A DNA stretch of 64,000 bases from Glycomyces sambucus (lineage in GTDB: Bacteria; Actinomycetota; Actinomycetes; Mycobacteriales; Micromonosporaceae). The stretch covers positions 239,297 to 303,296 of the forward strand of contig NZ_FNGF01000001.1 in NCBI RefSeq assembly GCF_900102815.1, written 5' to 3'. The position numbers and the translations under genes are program-made. The notes beneath the pieces are model-generated. The model was not told where the DNA came from. It ran no database searches and worked only from the letters and a program-made list of their open reading frames with translations. Below, piece after piece: positions 8,521 to 16,403 of the stretch; the stretch's first letter is position 1, and every line of letters begins with the position of its first letter.

Positions 8521-8554
8521 ACCGGGGCCCGCGGCGTGCGCCGCGGGCCCCGGT
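8521..8554. terminator. Bidirectional terminator between convergent genes
   Basis: A 16-bp perfect stem (8521-8536 with 8539-8554) with a 2-nt centre lies exactly between the lectin-like gene and the convergent exporter gene. It can serve both. Confidence 0.85.
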
Positions 8555-8560
8555 GCCGTC

Positions 8561-9967
8561 TCAGTGAGCGTCCGCCGCGCGGGCGCGGGGCGGGGTCAGG
8601 AGCCCGGCGACGACCGCGCCGACCGCGGCGGCGACCGCCGCCACCGCGAATCCGTCGGTGAACCCGTCGAGGGTGTCGCCGACGATGCTCGCGGCCGCGA
8701 CGCTGGAGACGACCGCGGCGCCGATCGAGGCGCCGAACTCGTGGAAGGTGCTCACGATCCCCGAGGCGACGCCCGCCTCGTGCGGGGCGACCTGGCCGAG
8801 CGCGGTGGCGGAGGCGACCACGAACAGCGCCCCCGTTCCGGCCCCGGCGACGGCCACGCCCGCGGTCACCGCGGCCGGGTGCGTCCACAGTGCCGGGACG
8901 GTGAGCCCGGCGGCGGCCACGAGCAGGCCGGTGACGGCGAGCGGCCGGCCGCCGGTCTTGGCGAGGAGCCTCCCTGTGGCGTTGGCGCCCAGCATGGTCG
9001 CGACCGCGACCGGCAGGAACAGCAGGCCGGTGCGCAGGGCCCCGTACTCCAGCGTGTGCTGGAAGTAGAAGGTGCCCAAGAAGAACCCGGCGATCATGAG
9101 CGCCGTCGCCATGAGGATCAGGAACGTGCCGGTCGCCACCGGGCGGCGCACCAGCAGCGCGAGGTCCATGAGCGGGGACTTCGCGGTCCGCTGCCACAGG
9201 GCGAACAGGCCGTAGCCGACCAGCGCGGCGAGCACGAGCCCGCCTGTCGCGGCCGTGAACCAGCCGCGGTCGCCCGCGCCGATGAGCGCGTAGATGAGCA
9301 CCGCCGAAGAGGCGGTGACCAGCAGGGCGCCGAGCACGTCGAGGCGGGCGCGGGCGGCGGCCGGGACCGGGCGCGGGAGCATGACCGCGAGCGCGACGGC
9401 GAGGACGGCGCCGATCGGGACGTTGATGTAGAACACCCAGGACCAGCCGGGTCCGGCGGTGAGCAGGCCGCCCAGGAGCAGGCCGAGGGCCGCGCCCCCG
9501 CCGCCGAGCGCGGACCACACGCCGAGGGCCTTGTGGCGTTCGGGGCCGTCGAAGAGGGTGACGACCAGCGACAGGGCCGCCGGCGACATGAGCGCGGCGC
9601 CGACGCCCTGGGCGATGCGCCCGCCCAGGAGCATCCCGGTGGAGTCGGCGAGGCCGGTCGCGAGCGACGCGGCGGTGAACAGGAGCAGGCCCGCCAGGAC
9701 GACGCGCTTGGCGCCGGCGAGGTCGGCGATCCGGCCGCCGAGGAGCATGAGCCCGCCGAAGGCCAGGGTGTACGCGCTCACCGCCCAGGTGAGCGCTTCG
9801 CGGCTGAGGCCGAGTTCGGTGTCGATGTGCGGCAGCGCGATCGCCACGACGGTGACGTCCACGATGAGCATGAGCTGGGCCGCGCCGAGGAGTCCGAGCA
9901 GGCGCCAGCGCTGGGGGTGCGGCGGGTTGGGCGCCGCGGGGGTCGCGTGGGTTTCCTGGTTGGTCAT
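8561..9967 (-). CDS. DHA2 family (14-TM) multidrug MFS exporter
   Basis: The 468-aa protein is an EmrB/QacA-type proton-drug antiporter. It has about 14 hydrophobic segments, the motif-C-type stretch MLIVDVTVVAIALPHIDTELGLS in the first helix, LGGRIADLAGAKR (motif A) after helix 2, and GGRIAQGVGAALMSPAALSL further on. It would export toxic amphiphilic compounds. ATG at 9967 is chosen because GGAGGG precedes it by 5 bp. The divergent tetR at 10058 and two paired operators in the gap indicate repression by that regulator, released by a drug. Confidence 0.9.
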   Translation of the reverse strand: MTNQETHATPAAPNPPHPQRWRLLGLLGAAQLMLIVDVTVVAIALPHIDTELGLSREALTWAVSAYTLAFGGLMLLGGRIADLAGAKRVVLAGLLLFTAASLATGLADSTGMLLGGRIAQGVGAALMSPAALSLVVTLFDGPERHKALGVWSALGGGGAALGLLLGGLLTAGPGWSWVFYINVPIGAVLAVALAVMLPRPVPAAARARLDVLGALLVTASSAVLIYALIGAGDRGWFTAATGGLVLAALVGYGLFALWQRTAKSPLMDLALLVRRPVATGTFLILMATALMIAGFFLGTFYFQHTLEYGALRTGLLFLPVAVATMLGANATGRLLAKTGGRPLAVTGLLVAAAGLTVPALWTHPAAVTAGVAVAGAGTGALFVVASATALGQVAPHEAGVASGIVSTFHEFGASIGAAVVSSVAAASIVGDTLDGFTDGFAVAAVAAAVGAVVAGLLTPPRARAADAH

Positions 9968-9986
9968 GACCACCCTCCGGTGATAA

Positions 9987-10046
9987 GTCGTATGTTGGAG
10001 TACGAGTTATAACCGAGAGCTTAACTCGTATATTCCCGTACGAGAT
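9987..10046. promoter_or_regulatory. Two TetR operators controlling the divergent exporter and regulator
   Basis: Two inverted repeats share the same design. CTCGTA (10025-10030) and TACGAG (10039-10044) are perfect arms with an 8-bp spacer. CGTA (9989-9992) and TACG (10001-10004), also 8 bp apart, form a weaker copy. The consensus is CTCGTA-N8-TACGAG. They sit in the AT-rich gap between the MFS gene and tetR, so one repressor probably controls both. Confidence 0.75.
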
Positions 10047-10057
10047 AAACTGGGGGC

Positions 10058-10639
10058 ATGGTTTCGCAGACCCGACCGCGCCGGCGCGCCGACGCCGAGC
10101 GCAGCATCGCCCGCATCGTCGCCGCCGCACGCGCGCGCCTGACCGAGGACCCCGACGCCACCATCGACGCGATCGCCGCCGAGGCCGGCGTCGGGCGCAT
10201 GACCCTCTACGGGCACTTCAAGACCCGCGCCGACCTCGTGGAGGCCGCGCTGTCGGCGGCGCTGGAGGCGGGCGAGGCGGTCCTCGCGGGCGTCGACCTG
10301 GAGGGCGATCCGCAGGAGGCGCTGGACCGGCTGCTGGCGTCGAGCTGGTCGCTGGTCGCCGAGTCCGCGGCGCTCCTCGAAGCGGCCCAAGGGGTCCTGC
10401 CGTCCGGGCGGCTGCGCGAACTCCACGCCGACCCGGCCAAGCGCGTCGAGGACCTGCTGCGCCGCGGCCAGCGCGAGGGCGTCTTCCGCACCGACCTGCC
10501 GCTCCCGTGGCTGGTGAGCGTCATCCAGTACGTCCTGCACGGCGCCGCCGAGCAGCTGCGGGCCGGGAACCTCACCGAGGCGAACGTCGCCGAGACCGCG
10601 GTCGCCACCGTGAACGCGGTCCTGCGCCCGCCCGCCTAG
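10058..10639 (+). CDS. TetR family regulator of the divergent drug exporter
   Basis: This 193-aa repressor has the DNA-binding domain at about residues 12-60 (ATIDAIAAEAGVGRMTLYGHFKTRADLV) and a helical ligand domain behind it. Its start codon lies 14 bp after the stronger CTCGTA-N8-TACGAG operator, implying autoregulation. The divergent DHA2 exporter is the likely main target. The downstream gene is separated by a promoter with unrelated repeats. Confidence 0.9.
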   Translation: MVSQTRPRRRADAERSIARIVAAARARLTEDPDATIDAIAAEAGVGRMTLYGHFKTRADLVEAALSAALEAGEAVLAGVDLEGDPQEALDRLLASSWSLVAESAALLEAAQGVLPSGRLRELHADPAKRVEDLLRRGQREGVFRTDLPLPWLVSVIQYVLHGAAEQLRAGNLTEANVAETAVATVNAVLRPPA

Positions 10640-10656
10640 ACGCTGCGGCGGCCCGG

Positions 10657-10713
10657 TTCCAGGGCTTTCCAACCGCGCCTTCCGGCGGGCGCGGGTTCGC
10701 GGGAGTATCGCGG
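10657..10713 (+). promoter_or_regulatory. Three-part TTCC repeat promoter A (micropeptide 1)
   Basis: TTCC cores start at 10657, 10667 and 10680 (spacing 10 and 13). The middle one reads TTTCCAACCG. They are followed at 10699 by GCGGGAGTATCG, the counterpart of GCGGGTGCAATGG in promoters B and C. It lies 30 bp before the micropeptide start. The three sites are best explained as activator binding repeats upstream of a -10 region. Confidence 0.6.
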
Positions 10714-10742
10714 CACCTTGCGAACCACGAGAGGAGGCAGCC

Positions 10743-10784
10743 GTGCGCGACCGCGAATACCGCCGGGAAGACGACTGGCAGTAA
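10743..10784 (+). CDS. Micropeptide 1 (13 aa)
   Basis: GTG at 10743 opens a 13-codon frame ending in TAA. The product is MRDREYRREDDWQ. A very strong Shine-Dalgarno (GAGGAGG, 5 bp upstream), its own repeat-bearing promoter and an 18-bp terminator hairpin directly behind make this a complete transcription unit. A second micropeptide at 12285 shares the MRDREYR start and the D-W pair, while most shared residues use different synonymous codons (GAC/GAT, GAA/GAG, CGC/CGG). That points to selection on the peptide. It has no signal peptide, no Cys and high charge. Function is unknown: signal peptide, regulatory ligand or leader peptide are all possible. Confidence 0.6.
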   Translation: MRDREYRREDDWQ

Positions 10785-10825
10785 GCACACCGAGGATGCC
10801 CGGCTCTCGAACACGTGGCACCCGA

Positions 10826-10864
10826 GGCCGGAGCCGGGACCCGCGCCGGGTCCCGGCTCCGGCC
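10826..10864 (+). terminator. Terminator after micropeptide 1
   Basis: An 18-bp perfect stem (10826-10843 with 10847-10864) has a 3-nt loop. It isolates the micropeptide transcript from the MFS gene behind it. Confidence 0.85.
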
Positions 10865-10904
10865 GTCCCCGCGTGCGGCGCCCCGCGGTGTCCCCGGTGC
10901 GCAG

Positions 10905-10959
10905 ATCCAACGGATTCCAACCGGCCCTTCCGATTCGGGCCCGGTGCGGGTGCAATGGC
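10905..10959 (+). promoter_or_regulatory. Three-part TTCC repeat promoter B (MFS exporter)
   Basis: ATCCAAC (10905), TTCCAAC (10915) and TTCC (10928) precede GCGGGTGCAATGGC at 10946-10959. The first two repeats lie exactly 41 and 31 bp before GCGGG, the same register as in promoter C. It drives the MFS gene 44 bp further on. Confidence 0.65.
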
Positions 10960-11002
10960 CCTCGTCCGCGGCGTTCCGTCCGCGGTGAACCGGAGGAGCC
11001 GC

Positions 11003-12310
11003 ATGTCCGAGCGGACGGCAAGATTCCGCGACGTGGTCGCCATCGGCGAGTTCAGGGTCCTGTGGCTCGCCCAGGTCCAGTCCCGCATGGGCGACCAGTT
11101 CGCGCGGGTCGCGCTCGCCCTGCTGGTGTTCGCGCGCACCGACTCGGCCGCGATCACCGCGCTCGTGTACGCGATGACGCTCATCCCGCCGCTCATCACG
11201 GCGCCGCTCCTGGCCGGGATCGCCGACCGGTACCCGCGCCGCACCGTCATGGTCGCCACCGAGGTCATCAGGGCCGCGCTCAGCGCCCTCATGATCATCC
11301 CGACGCTGCCGCTGCCGGTCCTCGCGGTCCTGGTCCTGCTCGTCACCTGCCCGCACCCGCTGTTCTCCGCGGCCCGCACCGCGACCACCCCGCGGGTCCT
11401 GCCCGGGCCGCTGTTCCCGGTGGGGCAGGGGATCATGAGCGCCTCCGACGGCATCGCGCAGATCCTCGGCTTCACGCTCGGCGGGGCGCTCGTCGCCGCC
11501 ACCGGCAGTCCGCACCTCGCGATCGCCGTCAACACGCTGACCTTCACGCTCTCCGCGATCGTGCTCCGGGTCGGCCTGCGGCCGCACCTGCCGGACGCGG
11601 CCTCGGCCGGCACCGGTTCCAGGAGCGGCTTCGCGCTCGCGGGCATCCGGTACGTCACCGCCGACCGGCGCCTCCTCGGCCTGGCCGGGATGACCTGGCT
11701 GTTCGGGTGCTTCGTCGTCCCCGAGGCCCTGGCCGTGCCCTACGCGGCGCAGATCGGCGCCGGGAACGCGGCCGTCGGCTGGCTCATGGCCGCCGACGTC
11801 GTCGGCGCCGCGGTCGGGATGATCCTCGTCGCGCGCCTCGGCCCGACCCTGCGCCGCAACCTCACGATCCCGCTCGCCGCGGCCACGGGCGTGCCGCTCG
11901 TGCTCACCCTCGCCGGGCCGGGCCTGCCGGTGACCCTCGTGCTCTGGACGCTCTCGGGACTCTTCGGGTCCTACATGGTCCTCGCCCAGGTCGCGTTCAC
12001 CGAGCGCATCCCGGACGGCATGCGCGCCAGAGCGATCGGCTTCGCCGCCGCGGGGCTCCAGACCGCGCAGGGCCTCGGCATGGCCCTCGCCGGGCTCCTC
12101 GCCGAGGCCGTCACCCCCTCGGTCGCGATCGCCCTGTCCGGCGCCGTCGGATCGGTCGCCGCCGTCGCCGTCGGCCTCCACGCGCGCCTCGGCCGCGCCC
12201 CTGAACCACCACCGGCGGACGCGTCTGAGGCCCTGCCTCGAGACGCGGCCGCCGCCGGCACGAGCACCGGAAGGAGGGAACGACATGCGCGATCGCGAGT
12301 ACCGGGGTAA
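11003..12310 (+). CDS. MFS transporter, macrolide-efflux-like
   Basis: This 435-aa membrane protein has about 12 hydrophobic segments and the motif-A-like stretch LAGIADRYPRRTVM after the second. It resembles efflux proteins of the MefA/enterobactin-exporter type (EFRVLWLAQVQSRMGDQFARVALALLVF). ATG at 11003 follows GGAGGAG by 4 bp. The last 26 bp overlap the start of micropeptide 2, whose ribosome site lies inside this gene, so the two are translationally coupled. Such coupling suggests that the transporter and the peptide act together, for example export of the peptide or of a product it controls. The C-terminal 40 residues are a charged, non-membrane tail. Confidence 0.85.
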   Translation: MSERTARFRDVVAIGEFRVLWLAQVQSRMGDQFARVALALLVFARTDSAAITALVYAMTLIPPLITAPLLAGIADRYPRRTVMVATEVIRAALSALMIIPTLPLPVLAVLVLLVTCPHPLFSAARTATTPRVLPGPLFPVGQGIMSASDGIAQILGFTLGGALVAATGSPHLAIAVNTLTFTLSAIVLRVGLRPHLPDAASAGTGSRSGFALAGIRYVTADRRLLGLAGMTWLFGCFVVPEALAVPYAAQIGAGNAAVGWLMAADVVGAAVGMILVARLGPTLRRNLTIPLAAATGVPLVLTLAGPGLPVTLVLWTLSGLFGSYMVLAQVAFTERIPDGMRARAIGFAAAGLQTAQGLGMALAGLLAEAVTPSVAIALSGAVGSVAAVAVGLHARLGRAPEPPPADASEALPRDAAAAGTSTGRRERHARSRVPG

Positions 12311-12344
12311 CAAGGACTGGCGCCAGGCTCCGTCCGAATGGTAA
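12285..12344 (+). CDS. Micropeptide 2 (19 aa)
   Basis: ATG at 12285, 7 bp after a strong AAGGAGGG, opens a 19-codon frame (MRDREYRGNKDWRQAPSEW, TAA). It starts inside the 3' end of the MFS gene in another frame, so translation is coupled. Residues 1-7 are identical to micropeptide 1 and the D-W pair sits at the same place, although the DNA differs at synonymous sites. It is highly charged, lacks a signal peptide and ends in Trp. A hairpin follows before the NB-ARC/TPR regulator gene. It may be a ligand of that regulator, but no direct evidence exists. Confidence 0.65.
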   Translation: MRDREYRGNKDWRQAPSEW

Positions 12345-12353
12345 AATCCCGGC

Positions 12354-12379
12354 CCGCCGCGGCCCGGTGGCCGCGGCGG
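12354..12379 (+). terminator. Hairpin after micropeptide 2
   Basis: An 11-bp stem (12354-12364 with 12369-12379) closes the loop CGGT. It lies between the micropeptide stop and the ribosome site of the regulator gene, so it may attenuate read-through into the regulator. Confidence 0.65.
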
Positions 12380-12398
12380 CTTCACCACGGAGGCACCC

Positions 12399-14942
12399 AT
12401 GGCTTCACCGGCGTCCCCGCCGCCGCTCACCGAGCGGCTGGCCGCGCTCCTGACCGACCACATGGCCCGCACCGGCGAGGCCGCCGCCGACACCGCGCGC
12501 CGCCTCGGCGTCGCCGAGGAGGTCGTACGGCGCTGGATCGCCCAGGCCGGCGGCGACCCCGACGCCGCCGAGTTCGCGCACCTCGACACCGCCGCGAAGC
12601 TCGGCGCCTGGCTGCGCGCCCGCATCGCCGACACCGGGCGCACCGTCCGCGACCTCGCGGACGCCACCGAGTCCGTCAGCACCTCCACGGTCTACAACTG
12701 GCTCAAAGGCGACCACCTGCCCCCGCCGCCGGTCGGCGACGAACCCGACCGCTTCGACCTGTTCCTCAGCCACCCCGCCCTCGACCTCGACCTGCGCCAG
12801 CGGGTCCGCCTCGACGAGGTCCGGCGCCGCCTCACCGGGACCTCCCTGCGCCCCGCCGCCGACCCGGGCGCCGACTGGCCCGCCCGCGCCCTGCCCGCCG
12901 GGAACCGCACCTTCACCGGCCGCACCGAGGAGCGGCGGCGCCTCGACCGCCTCCTCGCCCGGCACGCCCGCGGCGACACCGCGGTCGTCGCCGCCCTCAC
13001 CGGCATGGGCGGCACCGGGAAGACCGCCCTCGCCGTGCACTGGGCGCGGACGCGGGAGGTCCGCGCGACCTTCACCGACGGGTGCCTCTACCTCGACCTG
13101 AACGGGTACGCCGAGACCCCGCCGCTCAGCGTGGACACCGCGCTGCGCAAGCTCCTCCAGCAGTTCGGCGCCGACCCCGCGACGCTCCCCGCCGACACCG
13201 ACGCGCTCGCCGCCCGCTACCGGGAGACCGTCGCCGGGCGCCGCCTCCTGCTCGTGCTCGACAACGCCCACGCCGAACCGCAGGTGCGCCCGCTCCTGCC
13301 CGCCGGACCCGGATGCCTCACCCTCGTCACCAGCCGCAACCGGCTCCAGGGGCTCGACGTCACCGGCGGCCCCGTCACCCACGTGCCGCTCGACGTCCTC
13401 ACCACCCGCGAGTCGGGCTCCCTGCTGCGCAAGCTCATCGGAGCCCTCATCGCCAAGTCGACCGCCGACGCCGACATCGACGCCCTCGCCGACGCCTGCG
13501 GGCACCTGCCGCTCGCGCTCCAGATCGCCGCGGCCAACTACCTCACCCGCGCCCGCCCCGAGCAGGTCTCCCTCCGCGAGTACGCCGCGGCGCTCACCGA
13601 CCGGCGCATGGACGCGCTCGCGGTGGGCCCCACCGATCCCGCCCTCGCCGTGACGGCCGTCCTCGACGCCTCCTACCGGCACCTCTCGGCGGGCGCCCGC
13701 CGCACCTACCGGCTCCTCGGGCTCCACCCCGGACCCGACTGGACCACCGCGGCCGCCGCGTCCCTCACCGCCCGGGACCGGGACGCGACGGCCGCGCTCC
13801 TGGCCGAACTCGCCGAGGCGAACCTGGTGTCCGAGCACGAGGGGCGGTGGTCCTTCCACGACCTCGTCCGCGACCACGCCGCGCTCACCGCCCGCCGCGC
13901 CGACGCCGACGGGGTGCGCGCCGAGGCCGTCGCACGGCTCCTCGACCACTACCTCCACAGCGCGTTCGCCGCCGACCGGGCGCTCGCGCCCGCCCGCGAC
14001 CCGATCGTCCTCGCGCCCGCGGCCGAGGGGACCGCGCCCGAGCGGCCCGGCACCTCCCAGGAGGCGGTGGCGTGGTTCGGCGCCGAGCAGCGGGTGCTCC
14101 ACCACGTGTGCGCACGCGCCGATGCCGACGGGCACGACGCCCGCACCTGGGCCCTGGCGTGGAGCCTGTCGAACCTCCTCGACCACAGCGGCGCGTGGAC
14201 CGAGATGGCCGCGGTGTGGCACAGCGGGCTCGCGGCGGCCCGCAGGCTCGGCGACGACGCGGGCACCGCGATCGCGCTGCGCACCCTCGCCTACTCCCAC
14301 TTGCAGCTCGAACAGCACGACACCGCCCAGCGCCACCTGGAGCAGGCCCTCGCCGTCTTCGAACGCCTCGGCGACCACACCGGGCTCGCGCACACCTGCA
14401 TCATGCTCAGCCACGTCAGCGAGAGCCAGCGGCTCCCCGAGACGAGCCTCGACCTGCTCCGGCACGCCCTGGAGCACTACCGGGCCGCGGGCAGCCTCGA
14501 CGGCGAGGCGCGCGCCCTCAGCGGCATCGGCTGGACCCTCGTCCTCCTCGGCCGCTACGAGGAGGCGATCCCCGACTGCGAACGGGCCCTCGCCCTGCAC
14601 CTCCAGTGCGGCAACCGGTCCGGCAGCGCCGGCCCGCTCGACAGCCTCGGCTACCTCCACCACCGGCTCGGGCACTACGACGCGGCCGTCGACTACCTGG
14701 GCCGGGCCCTCGCCGTCCACCGCGAGCACGCCAACCTCCGCCCCCAGGCCACCGTCCTCGTCCACCTCGGCGAGGCCCACGAGGCGGCCGGCCGGCCCGG
14801 GGCCGCCCGGGACGCCTGGACGCGGGCGCTCCAGATCTACGACGACCTGGACCACCCCGAGGCCGGGCGCGTGCGGGACCGGCTCGCCGCGTTGCCGCAA
14901 GACGGCGCCGCAGGCCCGGCGCCCGGCCTACCCTCGGAGTGA
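12399..14942 (+). CDS. HTH / NB-ARC / TPR transcriptional regulator
   Basis: This 847-aa STAND-type regulator begins with two helix-turn-helix-like segments (ADTARRLGVAEEVVRRWIAQAG and VRDLADATESVSTSTVYNWLKGD, residues 25-110). A NB-ARC ATPase follows, with Walker A GMGGTGKT at 202-209, a RLLLVLDN Walker B near residue 285 and a CGHLPLALQIAA motif near 367. The C-terminal third is made of TPR repeats (about 600-830). In AfsR-like proteins the NB-ARC domain is an ATP-driven switch and the TPRs bind a protein or ligand. The N-terminal domain here is not the BTAD/OmpR type of SARPs. It sits amid three promoters with shared repeats and next to two micropeptides, so it is the best candidate to bind those repeats. 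Confidence 0.85.
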   Translation: MASPASPPPLTERLAALLTDHMARTGEAAADTARRLGVAEEVVRRWIAQAGGDPDAAEFAHLDTAAKLGAWLRARIADTGRTVRDLADATESVSTSTVYNWLKGDHLPPPPVGDEPDRFDLFLSHPALDLDLRQRVRLDEVRRRLTGTSLRPAADPGADWPARALPAGNRTFTGRTEERRRLDRLLARHARGDTAVVAALTGMGGTGKTALAVHWARTREVRATFTDGCLYLDLNGYAETPPLSVDTALRKLLQQFGADPATLPADTDALAARYRETVAGRRLLLVLDNAHAEPQVRPLLPAGPGCLTLVTSRNRLQGLDVTGGPVTHVPLDVLTTRESGSLLRKLIGALIAKSTADADIDALADACGHLPLALQIAAANYLTRARPEQVSLREYAAALTDRRMDALAVGPTDPALAVTAVLDASYRHLSAGARRTYRLLGLHPGPDWTTAAAASLTARDRDATAALLAELAEANLVSEHEGRWSFHDLVRDHAALTARRADADGVRAEAVARLLDHYLHSAFAADRALAPARDPIVLAPAAEGTAPERPGTSQEAVAWFGAEQRVLHHVCARADADGHDARTWALAWSLSNLLDHSGAWTEMAAVWHSGLAAARRLGDDAGTAIALRTLAYSHLQLEQHDTAQRHLEQALAVFERLGDHTGLAHTCIMLSHVSESQRLPETSLDLLRHALEHYRAAGSLDGEARALSGIGWTLVLLGRYEEAIPDCERALALHLQCGNRSGSAGPLDSLGYLHHRLGHYDAAVDYLGRALAVHREHANLRPQATVLVHLGEAHEAAGRPGAARDAWTRALQIYDDLDHPEAGRVRDRLAALPQDGAAGPAPGLPSE

Positions 14943-14959
14943 ACCCGGCCCGCGGAGCG

Positions 14960-15014
14960 TTCCAACCGATTCCAACGGCGCCTTTCCACGGCGGCGCGGA
15001 GCGGGTGCAATGGC
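14960..15014 (+). promoter_or_regulatory. Three-part TTCC repeat promoter C (MDMPI-type gene)
   Basis: TTCCAAC at 14960 and 14970 and TTTCCAC at 14983 precede GCGGGTGCAATGGC at 15001-15014. This element is identical over 14 bases to promoter B and has the same 41- and 31-bp register. It begins 18 bp after the regulator's stop codon and 86 bp before the ATG at 15046. Confidence 0.65.
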
Positions 15015-15045
15015 GGGGTTCACAGGAGCACTTGGAGGTGCAGTT

Positions 15046-15822
15046 ATGGAGACGTCCGCTTATCTGGACGGCGTGGTCGGGCAGACCCGCGAGTTCGCCG
15101 ACCTGGTCGACGGGAAGGACGCGGCGGCGCCCGTGCCGACCTGTCCGAAGTGGAACCTGTTCGACCTGGTCGACCACGTCGGCTCGGTGCAGCGCATGGT
15201 GACGATGCTCGTCGACGACCGGATGTCGGAACCGAGCGACGCGTTCGCCCGCTACGTCCCGGCCCCGTCCGACTCGACGCTGTGGCGCGACTGGCTCAAC
15301 GAGGGCGCGGCCGAGGCGCAGCGGGCCTTCAGGTCCGTCAGCGACGACACCCCCGTGTGGGACCCCTCCGGCGCCGCCGCGGGCGTGCCGTTCTGGTCGC
15401 GCCGCCTCTTCGGCGAGATCTGCGTCCACGGCGCGGACGGCGCCGCGGCGCTCGGCACCGACTACCGGCTGCGGCCCGACTACGCGGCCGAGGCGATCGA
15501 GGACTGGCTGGACACCTTGACGTCCGAGGGCTACTGGGAGAACCGGCCGGACTTCGCCGACGGCATGCGCGGCGACGGCCAGACCCTGCACTTCCACGCG
15601 GACGACGCGGACGGGGAGTGGCTGGCCCGCCGCGAGCAGGACCGGGTCGCGCTGGAGCGCACGCACGGCGAGGCCGACCTCACGATGAGCGGCCCGGCCT
15701 CCGACCTGCTCCTCGTCATCAGCCGGCGCCGCCCGCTCGCGGCCGCCCCGTCACTGGAGATCGCAGGGGACCGGGCGCTGCTCGACCGCTGGATCGAGCA
15801 CATGGACTGGGTCACCGACTGA
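15046..15822 (+). CDS. Maleylpyruvate isomerase (MDMPI) family protein
   Basis: The 258-aa product has the DinB-like helix bundle of mycothiol-dependent enzymes (CPKWNLFDLVDHVGSVQRMV near residue 35, RRLFGEICVHGADGAAALG near 120) and a C-terminal MDMPI_C domain (ADLTMSGPASDLLLVISRR). The metal site would use the His residues in VDHVG, EICVHGAD and the region between. Its substrate is unknown. It is under repeat promoter C, so it belongs to the same regulon as the MFS exporter and micropeptide 1. A role in thiol-based detoxification of the exported compound is possible. Confidence 0.8.
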   Translation: METSAYLDGVVGQTREFADLVDGKDAAAPVPTCPKWNLFDLVDHVGSVQRMVTMLVDDRMSEPSDAFARYVPAPSDSTLWRDWLNEGAAEAQRAFRSVSDDTPVWDPSGAAAGVPFWSRRLFGEICVHGADGAAALGTDYRLRPDYAAEAIEDWLDTLTSEGYWENRPDFADGMRGDGQTLHFHADDADGEWLARREQDRVALERTHGEADLTMSGPASDLLLVISRRRPLAAAPSLEIAGDRALLDRWIEHMDWVTD

Positions 15823-15830
15823 CCGCGGCG

Positions 15831-16403
15831 ATGATCCTTCCCCCTCCCCCGCAGCGCGAACGGAACCTGTGGCTGATCGGCGGCGCGGTGGTCGCGTCGC
15901 TCGCGGTCGCGATGACCGCGACGCTGCTGGTCCTCGCCGAACTGCGCGGCACCGGGGGCGGCGCGGACCTCGCGGACGCGGGCTGCCACGACTTCGACCT
16001 CGCCGCGTACGAGCGGCTGTTCGGGACCGGTCCCGATGACGGCGGCCCCGGCAGCGGCGGCGACCTCGCGTGCGACTGGAGCCACGACGGCGCGATCGGC
16101 GGCGGCGTCGTGGTCGACTCATGGACCGATGCCGATGCGGCGGAGGCGTACTGGAGCGAGGAGCGGTCCTGGTGGGCGGCCAACGCCGACGGGGGCGCGA
16201 CCGAGGTGGCGGGCTTCGGCGACGCCGCGTTCCACTTCGTGCAGGGCGCCGCCGACGAGCCGCAGAAGCGCCAGCTCATGGTCCTCGACGGCGGCGCCAC
16301 CGTCTCGGTGTTCTGCTGGATCGATCCGAGCGCGCAGTCCACTGCGGACGCCGACGCCTACCTGGAGGATCTGGCGGCCCAGGCGGCCGCGCTCATCGGC
16401 TAG
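15831..16403 (+). CDS. Membrane-anchored extracellular protein of unknown function
   Basis: This 190-aa protein has one N-terminal membrane segment (about residues 13-37, LWLIGGAVVASLAVAMTATLLVL) after a short cytoplasmic Pro-rich start, then an extracellular domain with three Cys residues. The domain resembles DUF3558-like or sensor-like secreted domains (CHDFDLAAYERLFG, LACDWSHD), but I cannot place it firmly. It starts 8 bp after the MDMPI-type gene and is probably co-transcribed. Its stop overlaps the convergent transporter gene by 4 bp. Confidence 0.6.
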   Translation: MILPPPPQRERNLWLIGGAVVASLAVAMTATLLVLAELRGTGGGADLADAGCHDFDLAAYERLFGTGPDDGGPGSGGDLACDWSHDGAIGGGVVVDSWTDADAAEAYWSEERSWWAANADGGATEVAGFGDAAFHFVQGAADEPQKRQLMVLDGGATVSVFCWIDPSAQSTADADAYLEDLAAQAAALIG

